Counted from the first letter of the stretch, positions 14,228 to 23,544 are shown. The stretch: DNA of 45,236 nt from Actinobacillus ureae ATCC 25976 (GCF_000188255.1 NZ_GL831080.1:437657-482892), one strand, 5' to 3'. Program-made: numbers and translations. The notes: generated from the letters alone by a model not told the origin.

Positions 14228-16900
14228 TTATTCTGTGATTCCTTGATCCCATTCAGGCGCTTCTTGCGGAATCTTACGTTGTAATAAGAAATGACGATTC
14301 GGTTTCGCTTGCGGCTGTACCACTCTGCCCGATGGGGTTGAGAATTCAATACCGCCTTTTAATAACTGCGACATGGTGCCCGAATTCATACTCACTCCTT
14401 GTAAGCTGACATCTATGGTATAACCGGAAGCCGCCCAGAATTCTGTATTATTACGCACTAAATGTTGGTATCTACTTTCGATACTCAAGTGAATCATCAC
14501 TCTGTCACCTAATTCACTTAGATTTAGACGTTTGACGATCCCCACTTGCATACCTCGGTAAAGCACTGGCGCATCTACCTCAATTCCACGTGCATCACTA
14601 GTTTCGACAATCACCGGGAAACCATTCGCATAAATAGTTTTATTGGTATCGGTATCGCTTAAATTAAATTGCGTTTTGCGCTTGCCGCTCCCAGCATCGA
14701 CATTAATATAATTTTGTAACGCCGCATCAATATTTTTAACACCGCTGGTGGTAATTTCCGGTGAGATAGCGCTAAATCGACTGCCCTCTTTTGCTACTAA
14801 GGCATAATACTGGCTATCAATGTAAGCGGTCGCTTTTATCTGTTTTTTTGCATTTTGCAATTCCAGCGATTCAATCTGACCGATGGTTAACCCTATATAT
14901 TTGATGTCCATACCTTTTGAAAGTTTGGAGGCATCTTTCGCAATTAAGGTAATACGGGTATTACCTGAGGTCGCTTTTGCTTGGCTGGCATATAAGGTTT
15001 TATCGCCTTTAGTGCCGCCATTATCAAAGCTGATTGCTCCTTTCAAAGTGCGCATAAGCGGTGCCGCTTCTACGTTCAAACCTTTCATAGAAAGCTCGGC
15101 AGACACCGCCGGTTCAATCCAAAAACGACTTTTGTCACTCAGTAAATGGCAATACGCCGGTTCAACAAATAAATCGACTTCAAATTTACTTTTTTGCGGA
15201 CGCACTTTCAGCACTTCACCGATTTGAAAATTGCGATAAAGCACAACGGAACCTTTATCAATACCAGATAAATCATTAGCTGATAAGGTTAAAGTGGTCT
15301 TTTTATGATCATCAACAATACCGGCTTCGGCACTTTCGACATCTTTATAAAGCGGATATTGCTTTTTAGCTTCGCCTTGCGCTTTATCCGTTAATAATCG
15401 AATACCGCCTTTTAACCAGTCAGTTGGAGAACCGGCTTGTACTCGCATTCCGTCTAAACCGATCGATACGTCTAAGTTTGAAATCGCAACAAATTTACTG
15501 TTACCGGCAACTAAATGGCGATATGGTAGATAAATAATACCTTGGAAAGTTACCCCATCCAAAGTTAACTTACGTTTCAGCAATTCACCGATTTGTACGT
15601 CGTTATAGTAAATCCCCTGCCCTTGATCCACACTATACGATTGCGGCGCAGTAAAGGTTAACGCCAGTAAATTCGGGCGAGAAAGCAAATAATCAGCTTC
15701 TTTTTGTACATTAAACTCAAGTTTAGGCTCGCCTTTGCCTGCTTCAATATCGAAATAGACTCCTCGGAAAAGCTCATTAAGCTTACTAATTTGCTCTTTA
15801 TTTAAATTAAATTTAGGCTCTTTTAGTAAAATTTTACTGCCTTGGCGCAATAAATCGACATGATTAGGATCAATCAATAATGTACCTTTCATCATGCCTT
15901 TCTCTTGAGAGTTTTCAGCTTGTGTTGATGCCTCATTGTTATCAAGCGGTACTGAAAGCTCTAGGTTCGATAGCACCCCAACTTGTATATTCTGAAAGAA
16001 TACCGGCGTTTCATTCACTTTAAGATTCGGCATAATTGGTAAAGTCACTTTAACTTCCGTACCTCGTTTTGCCGAACTTAAATTTTCGTATAATTGGAAT
16101 TTTTGTCCTTGTTCCGCTTGTTGCAAGTCATCCGGCGAATCAAAGGCGACCGCACCTTGCACAACTGAAGCAAGGCTATCCACATTTACCGATACGCCAT
16201 CAAGACCAACATTGGCATTAATACCGCTAATATTCCAGAAATGTGAACTTTGTTTGACAAGATTGGCATACTTCTTATCAATAACGACATCAATTTCAAC
16301 TTTTTTCTGATCACTGGTAAAACGGTAATCGGCAATACTCCCGACCGGCACTTTACGGAAGTAAACACTCGCCCCAACCGTAATCGAGCCTAGATCATTC
16401 GAGATCAGGCGAACCAATAAATCACCGTCAGTTACCGTCACCGCTGGCGGTTCTTCTTCCGCAATAAATTCATTCGCACTTTTACCTTCACCCGGTAAGA
16501 GTGTGATGTAGTTACCGGAAACCAAAGCATCCAATCCGGAAACACCGGCAATCGAGGCACTCGGTTTAACCAACCAGAATTTTGTATCGTCACGTAATAC
16601 GCTCTTAGCCTCCGGATTGATCTCAGCTTGCACTTCTACTTTTTTCAGATCATCTACGAAATATACTTTTTTTACCTGACCGATTTGTAAGCCTTGGTAG
16701 CGGATCACCGTTTTACCGGCAGTAATACCATCCCCTTCGTTAAAACGGATCGTAATTGTTTCACCTCTTTCTTTCAAAATCTGAAAAAAGAGCAAGCACC
16801 CGATAGCAAACGCAACAATCGGTAACAACCAAAATGGCGAAATTCTACGAGGCTGACGTACCTTTGCCGGCACGGAGCTTAAAGTATTTTCATCTGTCAT
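14228..16900 (-). CDS. letB: LetB/YebT-type MCE lipid-transport tunnel protein
   Basis: 890 residues; E. coli LetB has 877. A single N-terminal membrane segment (ISPFWLLPIVAFAIGCLLFF, about residues 20-40) is followed by seven MCE repeats. I recognise each by its variant of the strand motif: VIRYQGLQIGQV, VYFRKVPVGSI, VFFQNIQVGVL, IYYNDVQIGEL, VLYRNFQIGEV, IKYIGLTIGQI and VLYRGMQVGIV. Seven repeats identify LetB rather than the three-MCE PqiB. LetB forms a hexameric tube across the periplasm for lipid traffic between the membranes. Its usual partner letA (yebS), a PqiA-type membrane protein, is not next to it here: the upstream gene is fur. Confidence 0.93.
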   Translation of the reverse strand: MTDENTLSSVPAKVRQPRRISPFWLLPIVAFAIGCLLFFQILKERGETITIRFNEGDGITAGKTVIRYQGLQIGQVKKVYFVDDLKKVEVQAEINPEAKSVLRDDTKFWLVKPSASIAGVSGLDALVSGNYITLLPGEGKSANEFIAEEEPPAVTVTDGDLLVRLISNDLGSITVGASVYFRKVPVGSIADYRFTSDQKKVEIDVVIDKKYANLVKQSSHFWNISGINANVGLDGVSVNVDSLASVVQGAVAFDSPDDLQQAEQGQKFQLYENLSSAKRGTEVKVTLPIMPNLKVNETPVFFQNIQVGVLSNLELSVPLDNNEASTQAENSQEKGMMKGTLLIDPNHVDLLRQGSKILLKEPKFNLNKEQISKLNELFRGVYFDIEAGKGEPKLEFNVQKEADYLLSRPNLLALTFTAPQSYSVDQGQGIYYNDVQIGELLKRKLTLDGVTFQGIIYLPYRHLVAGNSKFVAISNLDVSIGLDGMRVQAGSPTDWLKGGIRLLTDKAQGEAKKQYPLYKDVESAEAGIVDDHKKTTLTLSANDLSGIDKGSVVLYRNFQIGEVLKVRPQKSKFEVDLFVEPAYCHLLSDKSRFWIEPAVSAELSMKGLNVEAAPLMRTLKGAISFDNGGTKGDKTLYASQAKATSGNTRITLIAKDASKLSKGMDIKYIGLTIGQIESLELQNAKKQIKATAYIDSQYYALVAKEGSRFSAISPEITTSGVKNIDAALQNYINVDAGSGKRKTQFNLSDTDTNKTIYANGFPVIVETSDARGIEVDAPVLYRGMQVGIVKRLNLSELGDRVMIHLSIESRYQHLVRNNTEFWAASGYTIDVSLQGVSMNSGTMSQLLKGGIEFSTPSGRVVQPQAKPNRHFLLQRKIPQEAPEWDQGITE

Positions 16901-16960
16901 ATCTATCGTTTATCTCGACAACTTTAGTGGTTTAATTTTGTAAAAAACAAACTAAAAATA

Positions 16961-16969
16961 ACCGCTTGT
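16961..16969 (-). repeat. Apl-type uptake signal core
   Basis: Exact ACCGCTTGT in the fur-letB gap. Confidence 0.75.
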
Positions 16970-17003
16970 AAGCGATTTTTAGCATCCTTTAGATAGCATA
17001 AAA

Positions 17004-17026
17004 CCGAAAGTTTCAAAAACCTTCGG
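17004..17026 (-). terminator. fur: Terminator after fur
   Basis: CCGAAAG and CTTCGG pair imperfectly across an A-rich loop, followed on the minus strand by TTTTATG. It lies about 55 bases past the fur stop. Confidence 0.6.
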
Positions 17027-17080
17027 TATATTTTGCTAGAGATCCATACAAATCTACTGATTTCACGGATTCAAAATCAA

Positions 17081-17530
17081 TTATTTTTTATCTTTTGACG
17101 AATCGCAATGCGCAATATCATTACATTTAGCATAGAGATATAAGCTGTGAGTCGCTAATTCCATACCATGTTGTTGACTGATTTCACGCTGACGGCGCTC
17201 GATATCCGGATCTTTAAATTCAAATACCTTGCCGCAATCCATACAGATAATGTGATCGTGTTCTTGTTCTACGTTAAGCTCAAATACCGCTTTGTTCGCA
17301 TCAAAGTTATGGCGAAGTAAAATATCAACTTCTTCAAATTGGTTTAGCACACGGTAAACCGTTGCTAAGCCGATATCAGAACCTTGTTCCAATAAGAGTT
17401 TGTAAATATCTTCTGCAGAAAAGTGCTGCATTTGATCGCGATGTTGTTGCATTAACGCAAGAATGGTTAAGCGAGGCTCGGTTACTTTTAAGCCAACACT
17501 TTTTAGAAGTTTTGTATTCTCTTCAGACAT
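17081..17530 (-). CDS. fur: Ferric uptake regulator Fur
   Basis: The chosen start is the ATG at 17530 (MSEENTKLLKSVGLKVTEPR), the usual Fur N-terminus; an 8-codon extension to 17554 is unlikely. The product is 149 residues. The winged helix contains TEPRLTILALMQ and GLATVYRVLNQFEE. The metal and dimer domain has EQEHDHIICMDCGKVFEF (HHDHxxC-type region) and a C-terminal Cys pair in KCNDIAHC. Fur represses iron-uptake genes with Fe(II). It is the third gene of a ybfE-fldA-fur operon, an arrangement conserved in enteric bacteria. A Fur-box-like site upstream of ybfE suggests autoregulation. Confidence 0.97.
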   Translation of the reverse strand: MSEENTKLLKSVGLKVTEPRLTILALMQQHRDQMQHFSAEDIYKLLLEQGSDIGLATVYRVLNQFEEVDILLRHNFDANKAVFELNVEQEHDHIICMDCGKVFEFKDPDIERRQREISQQHGMELATHSLYLYAKCNDIAHCDSSKDKK

Positions 17531-17557
17531 AACTGCCACCCTTTGTATCTTCAATTA

Positions 17558-18082
17558 CTATGCTAATTGATCTAAGCACATTTCTTCAGTAAGTTGTTTA
17601 CACCAACGGCTTACACGCTCGCTGGTTAATTCCGGTTGGCGATCTTCATCGATACATAAACCAACGAATGTATTTTCATCAACTAACGCTTGTGAAACTT
17701 CAAAACTATAGCCTTCTGTTGACCAATGACCAACAATCACTCCACCATTTTGTTCTACTACGTCACGAATAGTTCCCATTGCATCGCAGAAATATTCCGC
17801 ATAATCTTCTTGGTCACCACAACCGAAAATACCGATAACTTTACCGCTAAAATCAATCTCTTTTAAAGTTGGCATAAAGTCATCCCAGTCTGCTTGAGAT
17901 TCGCCGTAATACCAAGTCGGAATACCTAATAATAAGAAATCGTAAGCCTCAATATCTTCCTTGGTACTTTTCGCGATATCGCGAATATCCACTAAATTCG
18001 CACCAAGTTCTTTCTGAATCATTTTTGAAATATTTTCTGTGTTACCAGTATCGCTACCGTAGAATAAACCTACCACTGCCAT
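17558..18082 (-). CDS. fldA: Flavodoxin FldA
   Basis: 174 residues. The FMN phosphate loop is GLFYGSDTGNTENI (about residues 5-18); WYYGE and GCGDQEDYAEYF contact the isoalloxazine ring. The length and the long loop mark a long-chain flavodoxin. It carries low-potential electrons to enzymes such as IspG/IspH, biotin synthase and pyruvate formate-lyase activase. It starts 10 bases after the ybfE stop and ends 27 bases before the fur start, so it is in one operon with both. Confidence 0.97.
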   Translation of the reverse strand: MAVVGLFYGSDTGNTENISKMIQKELGANLVDIRDIAKSTKEDIEAYDFLLLGIPTWYYGESQADWDDFMPTLKEIDFSGKVIGIFGCGDQEDYAEYFCDAMGTIRDVVEQNGGVIVGHWSTEGYSFEVSQALVDENTFVGLCIDEDRQPELTSERVSRWCKQLTEEMCLDQLA

Positions 18083-18092
18083 TTGAATTTAC

Positions 18093-18386
18093 CTATTTTT
18101 CTAAGTCGGCGAAATTGTTGCCGATATAATCATTTAAAATAATTTCGATTAACTGTCCGCGTGTCACTCCACGTTGGGAAGCTTCCTCTTCCAAAGTCTG
18201 CACTAAGTCCGAATGTAGTTTTAATTCAACACGTTTAAGCCCGGACGAGCGATCTCGTTGAAGCTGGTTTCGTTTATTAATTCGAACTTGTTGTTCCCGA
18301 CTTAAAGGATTAGTGCGTGGTCGCCCAACTTTTGGCACGGTTGCGAACAGATCTAACGTTATACAATCTGCGTCCTGTTTTGCCAT
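18093..18386 (-). CDS. ybfE: YbfE-family ribbon-helix-helix-like protein
   Basis: The ATG at 18386 gives 97 residues, beginning MAKQDADCITLDLFA, as in YbfE homologues; a GTG three codons upstream (18395) is the alternative. Features are a proline/arginine-rich KVGRPRTNPLSREQQ linker and a C-terminal ribbon-helix-helix-like part, GLKRVELKLHSDLVQTLEEE then RGVTRGQLIEIIL. In E. coli ybfE is a LexA-regulated gene upstream of fldA-fur. The function is not established; DNA binding is inferred from the fold. It is the first gene of the operon. Confidence 0.85.
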   Translation of the reverse strand: MAKQDADCITLDLFATVPKVGRPRTNPLSREQQVRINKRNQLQRDRSSGLKRVELKLHSDLVQTLEEEASQRGVTRGQLIEIILNDYIGNNFADLEK

Positions 18387-18424
18387 TTGTTCCACACGAA
18401 AGATATTTGCCTATCATTCCAATA

Positions 18425-18445
18425 GATAATTCTAATTGAGAATGA
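18425..18445 (-). promoter_or_regulatory. Putative Fur box upstream of ybfE-fldA-fur
   Basis: GATAATTCTAATTGAGAAT resembles the Fur consensus GATAATGATAATCATTATC, with the left half best conserved. It lies about 40 bases before the ybfE start, where an operator would be expected. No footprint is implied. Confidence 0.55.
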
Positions 18446-18586
18446 GACGCTACTAACTAATGAGATGTGAACTATACCATACTAATTTAGTCTTGGAAAT
18501 TACACACCCTAAATTTACATTGGATTTGCGGAACTTTTCAGAAAGCATAACTTTTTGTTTGCTTTGCAAAATTCCGTCCAAAATCA

Positions 18587-18595
18587 ACCGCTTGT
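18587..18595 (-). repeat. Apl-type uptake signal core after ybaK
   Basis: Exact ACCGCTTGT touching the ybaK stop codon; the rest of the 200-bp gap to ybfE holds no gene that I can see. Confidence 0.7.
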
Positions 18596-19068
18596 TACTC
18601 TTTAATATCGGCAAAAGTTGCATTTAACAAACTTGCCAAATCTTGCGGTGCAAGCTCCACGTCTAAGCCTCGCTTACCGCCTGAAACAAACGTTGTTGCA
18701 AACTGTTGTGCGGAACTGTCAATCACGGTGGTTAAGCGTTTTTTCTGACCTAGAGGGCTAATTCCTCCCAGTAAATAACCAGTTGTTTTCTGGGCGATAT
18801 CTTTATCCGCCATTTCCACTTTTTTCACGCCGAGCGCACTTGCTGCGCGTTTTAAATTCAGCGTATGCGAAACCGGCACAACCATCACCGCTAATTTTTT
18901 CTGATCACCATTTTCCGCCACCAATAACGTCTTAAATGTCTGATTGGCATCAATACCTAATTTTTCCACCGCTTCTTGCCCGAAATTGGTGTTATTCGGA
19001 TCATGTTCATAAGGATGAAGCGTATGTGCAATTTTTTGTTTTTTTAATAAATTTATTGCCGGGGTCAT
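18595..19068 (-). CDS. ybaK: Cys-tRNA(Pro) deacylase YbaK
   Basis: 157 residues, with an AAGAGGAAAAA Shine-Dalgarno region. The YbaK/ProX fold is shown by [40 protein letters not shown], the conserved Lys/Gly segment [16 protein letters not shown], and [11 protein letters not shown]. YbaK clears Cys mischarged on tRNA(Pro) by prolyl-tRNA synthetase. It is divergent from the usg-like gene and probably monocistronic. Confidence 0.95.
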   Translation of the reverse strand: MTPAINLLKKQKIAHTLHPYEHDPNNTNFGQEAVEKLGIDANQTFKTLLVAENGDQKKLAVMVVPVSHTLNLKRAASALGVKKVEMADKDIAQKTTGYLLGGISPLGQKKRLTTVIDSSAQQFATTFVSGGKRGLDVELAPQDLASLLNATFADIKE

Positions 19069-19157
19069 TAGTTTTTCCTCTTAAAAATATTGTACAATTA
19101 CTCCCCTTGTGTGTGCGTTACGCTAAATCACGCGTATAAAAAAGGAGCAACTCACCT

Positions 19158-20159
19158 ATGTCTAATTTAATTACATCAGATATCCGTTTAGCGATTGCCG
19201 CTGATTTTACCTTGTCATCAAAATTACTTGAAGCATTAGCAGAAAGTGATTTGCGTTTAGGCAATATTTCCGCCATTGAAATCGAACCTTTTGGTGAAGA
19301 ACAATCACTTTATATGGGTAGTAAAGCGATTGAACAAATTGCACTGGATGAAGTAAATTGGGCGGATTTCAGCCACGTTTTGTTTGCTGGCAAAATGGTG
19401 CAAGCCGAAATTTTGGCACAAGCGGTGCAAGCCGGTTGTATTGTTCTCGACCTTTACGGCATTACCGCATTAATTGCAAACGTGCCGGTGGTAGTACCGA
19501 GTATTAATGATGAAGCCATCGCTAACTTACGTGAACGTAATATCGTTGCTCTGGCTAACCCGCAGATTTCACAATTGGCGCTAGCACTCAAACCATTCTT
19601 AGCTCAGCCATTAAGCCATATTTTTGTCACGTCTTTATTACCGGCAGCGTATTTCGGTGATGAAAAAGTTAAAGAACTTGCCGGTCAAACCGCTCGTTTG
19701 TTAAACGGTATTCCGCTTGATGAAAATGCGAAACGTATTGCATTTGATGCCGTACCGGCAAACGTGCAAGGTGAAGAGAAAAACTTACCGTTCTCTCGTG
19801 TTTTTGAATTACAACTTGCAAAAGTTTTACCAAATTTAACCGCTTCCACCACATTCCATTCGGTACAAACGCCGGTCTTTTACGGTATTTCACAAATGGT
19901 AAGCTTACATTCAGAATATCAATTAGACGTTGAGAGCGTTAGCGCAGAATGGCAACAACAAAATTGGTTACATTTCCATGAAGAAAGCGTAATGACTCCG
20001 GTTAAAAACGGTGAAAACGAAGAAGAAAATCAACTTCAAATCAGCCAATTATTAGCAAAATCGGAAAACGAAGTGCAATTTTGGTCTGTTGCTGATGAAC
20101 AAAAATTCAGCTTAGCGTTTTTAGCAGTTCAACTGCTCAACTTAGTGTTGGAATATTAA
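19158..20159 (+). CDS. usg: Asd-family protein, Usg-like
   Basis: 333 residues, with AAGGAG upstream. The layout is that of aspartate-semialdehyde dehydrogenase: an N-terminal NADP-binding part (SDIRLAIAADFTLSSKLLEA, ESDLRLGNISAIE) and a C-terminal dimer domain (VQTPVFYGISQMVSLHSE). The catalytic Cys motif NCT of true Asd is replaced by VTSLLPAAYFG, and the glycine-rich start is degenerate. This fits the Usg group, an enzyme-dead paralogue widespread in gammaproteobacteria whose role is unknown. Its downstream neighbour here is adeP; in E. coli usg lies in the truA/dedA region, so its context differs. Confidence 0.85.
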   Translation: MSNLITSDIRLAIAADFTLSSKLLEALAESDLRLGNISAIEIEPFGEEQSLYMGSKAIEQIALDEVNWADFSHVLFAGKMVQAEILAQAVQAGCIVLDLYGITALIANVPVVVPSINDEAIANLRERNIVALANPQISQLALALKPFLAQPLSHIFVTSLLPAAYFGDEKVKELAGQTARLLNGIPLDENAKRIAFDAVPANVQGEEKNLPFSRVFELQLAKVLPNLTASTTFHSVQTPVFYGISQMVSLHSEYQLDVESVSAEWQQQNWLHFHEESVMTPVKNGENEEENQLQISQLLAKSENEVQFWSVADEQKFSLAFLAVQLLNLVLEY

Positions 20160-20221
20160 TTTTATCCGCCACGGAATAAGTAAATTGTTGCGTGGTTTCT
20201 TTCCTTTTATTTGAGGTTCTT

Positions 20222-21517
20222 ATGTTAGAACGTTTGTTCCAATTATCTGCAAAAGGCTCTAATGCCAAAACAGAAATCGTGGCGGGGATCACCACCTTCT
20301 TCACTATGGTTTATATCGTGTTCGTTAACCCTTCAATTCTTGGCGTTGCCGGTATGGATACACAAGTGGTTTTCGTTACCACTTGTTTAATCGCTGCATT
20401 CGGGACGATTGCAATGGGTTTATTCAGTAATCTTCCTATCGCACTTGCACCGGCAATGGGTTTAAATGCGTTTTTCGCTTTTGTGGTGGTACAAAAATTA
20501 GGTTACTCATGGCAAGTGGGTATGGGTGCAATTTTCTTAGGCTCGGTCGGTTTATTCTTATTAACCGTGTTACAAGTTCGCTATTGGTTTATGTCGGCTA
20601 TTCCGCTCGGTTTACGTGTCGGTATCGGTGCAGGCATCGGCTTATTTATCGCCCTTATCGGCTTTAAAAATATGGGCTTAGTAGTGGCAAATCCAGCAAC
20701 ACTTGTTGCGCTGGGCGATCTGCACGATCCAAAAGTATTAATGGGTCTTTTAGGTTTCTTTATTATTGTGGTGTTAGCCGCAAAAGGCATTCACTCCGGC
20801 GTACTGATTTCTATCGCTGTAGTCACTGCATTAGCGTTAATCTTTGACCCTGCGGTAAGTTTTAACGGCGTAATGTCGATGCCGCCAAGTTTAGATGCGG
20901 TTGTCGGTCAGGTGGATATTGCCGGTGCGTTAGATGTTGGTTTACTCGGCATTATTTTCTCCTTTATGTTAGTAAACTTATTCGACTCATCAGGTACATT
21001 AATTGCGGTAACCACCAAAGCCGGTTTTGCCGATGAACAAGGTCGCTTCCCTCGTATGAAACAAGCGTTATTAGTGGACAGTACTGCAGCAATGGCAGGT
21101 TCATTTATGGGAACGTCAGCAATCAGTACTTATATTGAGAGTGGCTCAGGTGTATCCGTTGGCGGTCGTACCGGTTTGACTGCGGTAACCGTAGGTATCT
21201 TATTCTTATTAACCATTTTCTTCTCACCGCTTGCTGGTGTAGTTCCGGCTTATGCAACTGCCGGTGCATTAGTTTTCGTGGGCATTTTAATGGCTTCAAA
21301 TTTAATTGAAGTGAAATGGGATGACTTAACCGAAGCGACTCCGGCGTTTATCACCACAGCAATGATGCCATTTACTTATTCAATTACAGAAGGTATCGCA
21401 TTCGGATTTATTTCATATTGTGTGATGAAGGCTTGTACCGGTAGTTGGAAAGAAATCAATCCATCTGTTGCGGTAGTATCATTACTATTTATCGCAAAAT
21501 TTGTTTGGGTTGGCTAA
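20222..21517 (+). CDS. adeP: Adenine permease (NCS2/AzgA-type)
   Basis: The ATG at 20222 has GAGG upstream and gives MLERLFQLSAKGS; ten codons further upstream is an unlikely start. The product is 431 residues with 12-14 predicted membrane segments. Diagnostic stretches are FFTMVYIVFVNPSILGVAG, APAMGLNAFFAF, SFMLVNLFDSSGTLI and SGVSVGGRTGLTAV. Similarity in the DSSGTL and loop regions is closest to E. coli AdeP (PurP), a proton-coupled adenine importer; GhxP/GhxQ guanine-hypoxanthine permeases are the alternative. It lies 62 bases after usg and is followed by a long-stem terminator. Confidence 0.88.
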   Translation: MLERLFQLSAKGSNAKTEIVAGITTFFTMVYIVFVNPSILGVAGMDTQVVFVTTCLIAAFGTIAMGLFSNLPIALAPAMGLNAFFAFVVVQKLGYSWQVGMGAIFLGSVGLFLLTVLQVRYWFMSAIPLGLRVGIGAGIGLFIALIGFKNMGLVVANPATLVALGDLHDPKVLMGLLGFFIIVVLAAKGIHSGVLISIAVVTALALIFDPAVSFNGVMSMPPSLDAVVGQVDIAGALDVGLLGIIFSFMLVNLFDSSGTLIAVTTKAGFADEQGRFPRMKQALLVDSTAAMAGSFMGTSAISTYIESGSGVSVGGRTGLTAVTVGILFLLTIFFSPLAGVVPAYATAGALVFVGILMASNLIEVKWDDLTEATPAFITTAMMPFTYSITEGIAFGFISYCVMKACTGSWKEINPSVAVVSLLFIAKFVWVG

Positions 21518-21529
21518 TAGCGCTTAATC

Positions 21530-21603
21530 ACGGAATACACAAGCAGCAAATTTGGTAAAAAATATGCAAAATTAGACCGCTTGTTTTGTGTATTCCGTCT
21601 TTT
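21530..21603 (+). terminator. adeP: Long-stem terminator with embedded uptake signal
   Basis: ACGGAATACACAAGC (21530-21544) pairs with GCTTG and TGTGTATTCCGT (to 21598), and CTTTTT follows. The right arm includes an exact Apl-type uptake signal, ACCGCTTGT. It ends transcription after adeP, 14 bases before the DsrE-family gene. Confidence 0.75.
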
Positions 21604-21616
21604 TAAAGGAACACTT

Positions 21617-21967
21617 ATGCAAAAACTCCTCTTTATCTTCAACTCCGCGCCTTACGGCAATGAATCTTTATTTAGCGGTTTACGTTTAGCGCTACAAATT
21701 CAAGAACAGCATAAAGCTCAAATCAAATTATTCTTAATGTCCGATTCCGTCACGGCAGGTTTGAAAAAACAAAATCCAGCGGAAGGCTACAACTTACAAT
21801 AAATGCTGGAAATTCTCACCGCACAGGGCGCAACGGTTAAACTTTGTAAAACCTGTACCAATGCACGTGGCATTACTGAATTACCACTGGCAGACGGTGT
21901 AGAAATCGGTACACTGATTGAACTGGCGGATCGGACAATCGAAGCAGACAAGGTATTAAATTTCTAA
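21617..21967 (+). pseudogene. DsrE-family sulfur-carrier-like protein, in-frame stop
   Basis: The frame from the ATG at 21617 (AAAGGAACACTT upstream) gives MQKLLFIFNSAPYGNESLFS, a YchN/DsrE-like alpha/beta protein. A TAA at 21800-21802 (codon 62) interrupts it after EGYNLQ. The same frame then continues MLEILTAQGATVKLCKTC, then ARGITELPLADGVEIGT, to a stop at 21965-21967: 116 codons, the family length. The KLCKTC segment carries the conserved Cys region, which the truncated product would lack. The real stop overlaps the next ATG by one base (TAATG), indicating coupling to the flavoprotein gene. A one-base change from CAA explains the stop. Confidence 0.85.
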
Positions 21968-23154
21968 TGCAACATTTTGATGTCGTTATTATTGGTGCCG
22001 GTGCATCCGGTTTATTCTGTGCCGCACAGCTAGGGCAAGCCGGCAAACGAGTCGCTGTTTTAGACTCAGGTAAAAAAATCGGACGCAAAATTTTAATGTC
22101 CGGTGGCGGCTTTTGTAACTTTACTAATTTAGAAGTCACAGCAAATCATTACCTCAGTCAAAACAAACATTTCGTAAAATCGGCGTTGGCTCGTTACACC
22201 AACTGGGACTTTATCGCTTTAGTGGCACAATACGGGATTAGCTACCACGAAAAAGAATTAGGGCAATTATTCTGTAATGAAAGCTCGCAGCAAATTGTCG
22301 ATTTACTGCAAGCGGAATGTGACAAAGGCAAAGTGGAAATCTTTTTACGACAAGCGGTCATTTCTGTCGAAAAATTTGCAAAAAATTTCCAAATTCAGAC
22401 CGCTAGTGAAACCTTTGAAACCAAGCATTTAGTCATCGCCACCGGCGGCTTATCTATGCCAGCGTTAGGCGCTAGCCCATTCGGTTATAAAATTGCAGAA
22501 CAATTCAATATTCCGGTGATTCCACCACGAGCAAGCCTTGTGCCTTTTACTTGGAAAGACTCGGACAAACATTTTGCGACACTTTCCGGCATTGCGTTAC
22601 CGATTCGCGCCACTTGTGGGCAGCAAAGTTTTAGTAATCAAATGTTGTTTACTCATCGAGGTTTATCCGGCCCAGCAATTTTGCAAATTTCTAATTATTG
22701 GGACTTGGGTGAAACGGTAGAAATTGATTTGTTACCTTCTGATGACATTTCAACAATTTTAAGTGAATTGCGTCAATCTTCGCCGAAATTACAGTTAAAA
22801 ACCGTATTAAGTCGTTACTTACCGAAAAAATTAGTCGAGCTTTGGTTGGAACAAGGTGATTTCAAAGATAATGTGATTGCTCAGCTAAGCAAAGCGGAAT
22901 TAGCTCAGTTAGATCAACTGATTCACCATTGGCAATTTTTACCCAACGGAACGGAAGGCTACCGCACCGCCGAGGTCACAATGGGTGGTGTAGATACCGA
23001 TTTTATTTCGTCCAAAACGATGCAAGCGAAACATACCGAAGGGCTTTATTTTATCGGCGAAGTGTTGGATGTGATCGGCTGGCTCGGTGGCTATAATTTC
23101 CAGTGGGCATGGTCGTCCGCTTTTGCGTGTGCGGAAGCGATTATTGAAAAATAG
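21967..23154 (+). CDS. HI0933/YhiN-type FAD-dependent oxidoreductase
   Basis: 395 residues. The N-terminal FAD motif is DVVIIGAGASGLFCAAQLGQ (residues 4-23), followed by GRKILMSGGGFCNFTN, the HI0933 family signature. The middle domain has the LSMPALGASPFGY loop, and the C-terminus is GLYFIGEVLDVIGWLGGYNFQWAWSSA, interrupted by no stop. The E. coli homologue is YhiN, and the clostridial BaiN is a bile-acid dehydratase/reductase-like relative. The physiological substrate is unknown. Its start overlaps the DsrE-gene stop (TAATG), so a premature stop in that gene could lower its translation. An Apl-type uptake signal is embedded at 22350-22358. Confidence 0.92.
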   Translation: MQHFDVVIIGAGASGLFCAAQLGQAGKRVAVLDSGKKIGRKILMSGGGFCNFTNLEVTANHYLSQNKHFVKSALARYTNWDFIALVAQYGISYHEKELGQLFCNESSQQIVDLLQAECDKGKVEIFLRQAVISVEKFAKNFQIQTASETFETKHLVIATGGLSMPALGASPFGYKIAEQFNIPVIPPRASLVPFTWKDSDKHFATLSGIALPIRATCGQQSFSNQMLFTHRGLSGPAILQISNYWDLGETVEIDLLPSDDISTILSELRQSSPKLQLKTVLSRYLPKKLVELWLEQGDFKDNVIAQLSKAELAQLDQLIHHWQFLPNGTEGYRTAEVTMGGVDTDFISSKTMQAKHTEGLYFIGEVLDVIGWLGGYNFQWAWSSAFACAEAIIEK

Positions 23155-23259
23155 TGTTTATAATTAACCACAGAATACACGGAGAACACCGGTGTGTGAT
23201 GTGGAAATAAATGTTACACAAAGTAAAAATAAAACGACCTTAAGTCAAATGGGATAAAC

Positions 23260-23296
23260 AAAAAACGGAAGCTGATTTCTCAACTTCCGTTTTTTG
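23260..23296. terminator. Bidirectional terminator between the HI0933-type gene and infA
   Basis: AAAAACGGAAG and CTTCCGTTTTTT pair across a 12-base loop, with T-runs on both strands. It serves the convergent flavoprotein and infA genes. Confidence 0.9.
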
Positions 23297-23310
23297 TTTT
23301 AAGCCTTTAA

Positions 23311-23544
<234 letters not shown>

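Noticed and set aside
14228..16900. PqiB rather than LetB
   Set aside because: Seven MCE repeats and 890 residues fit LetB/YebT; PqiB has three MCE domains.
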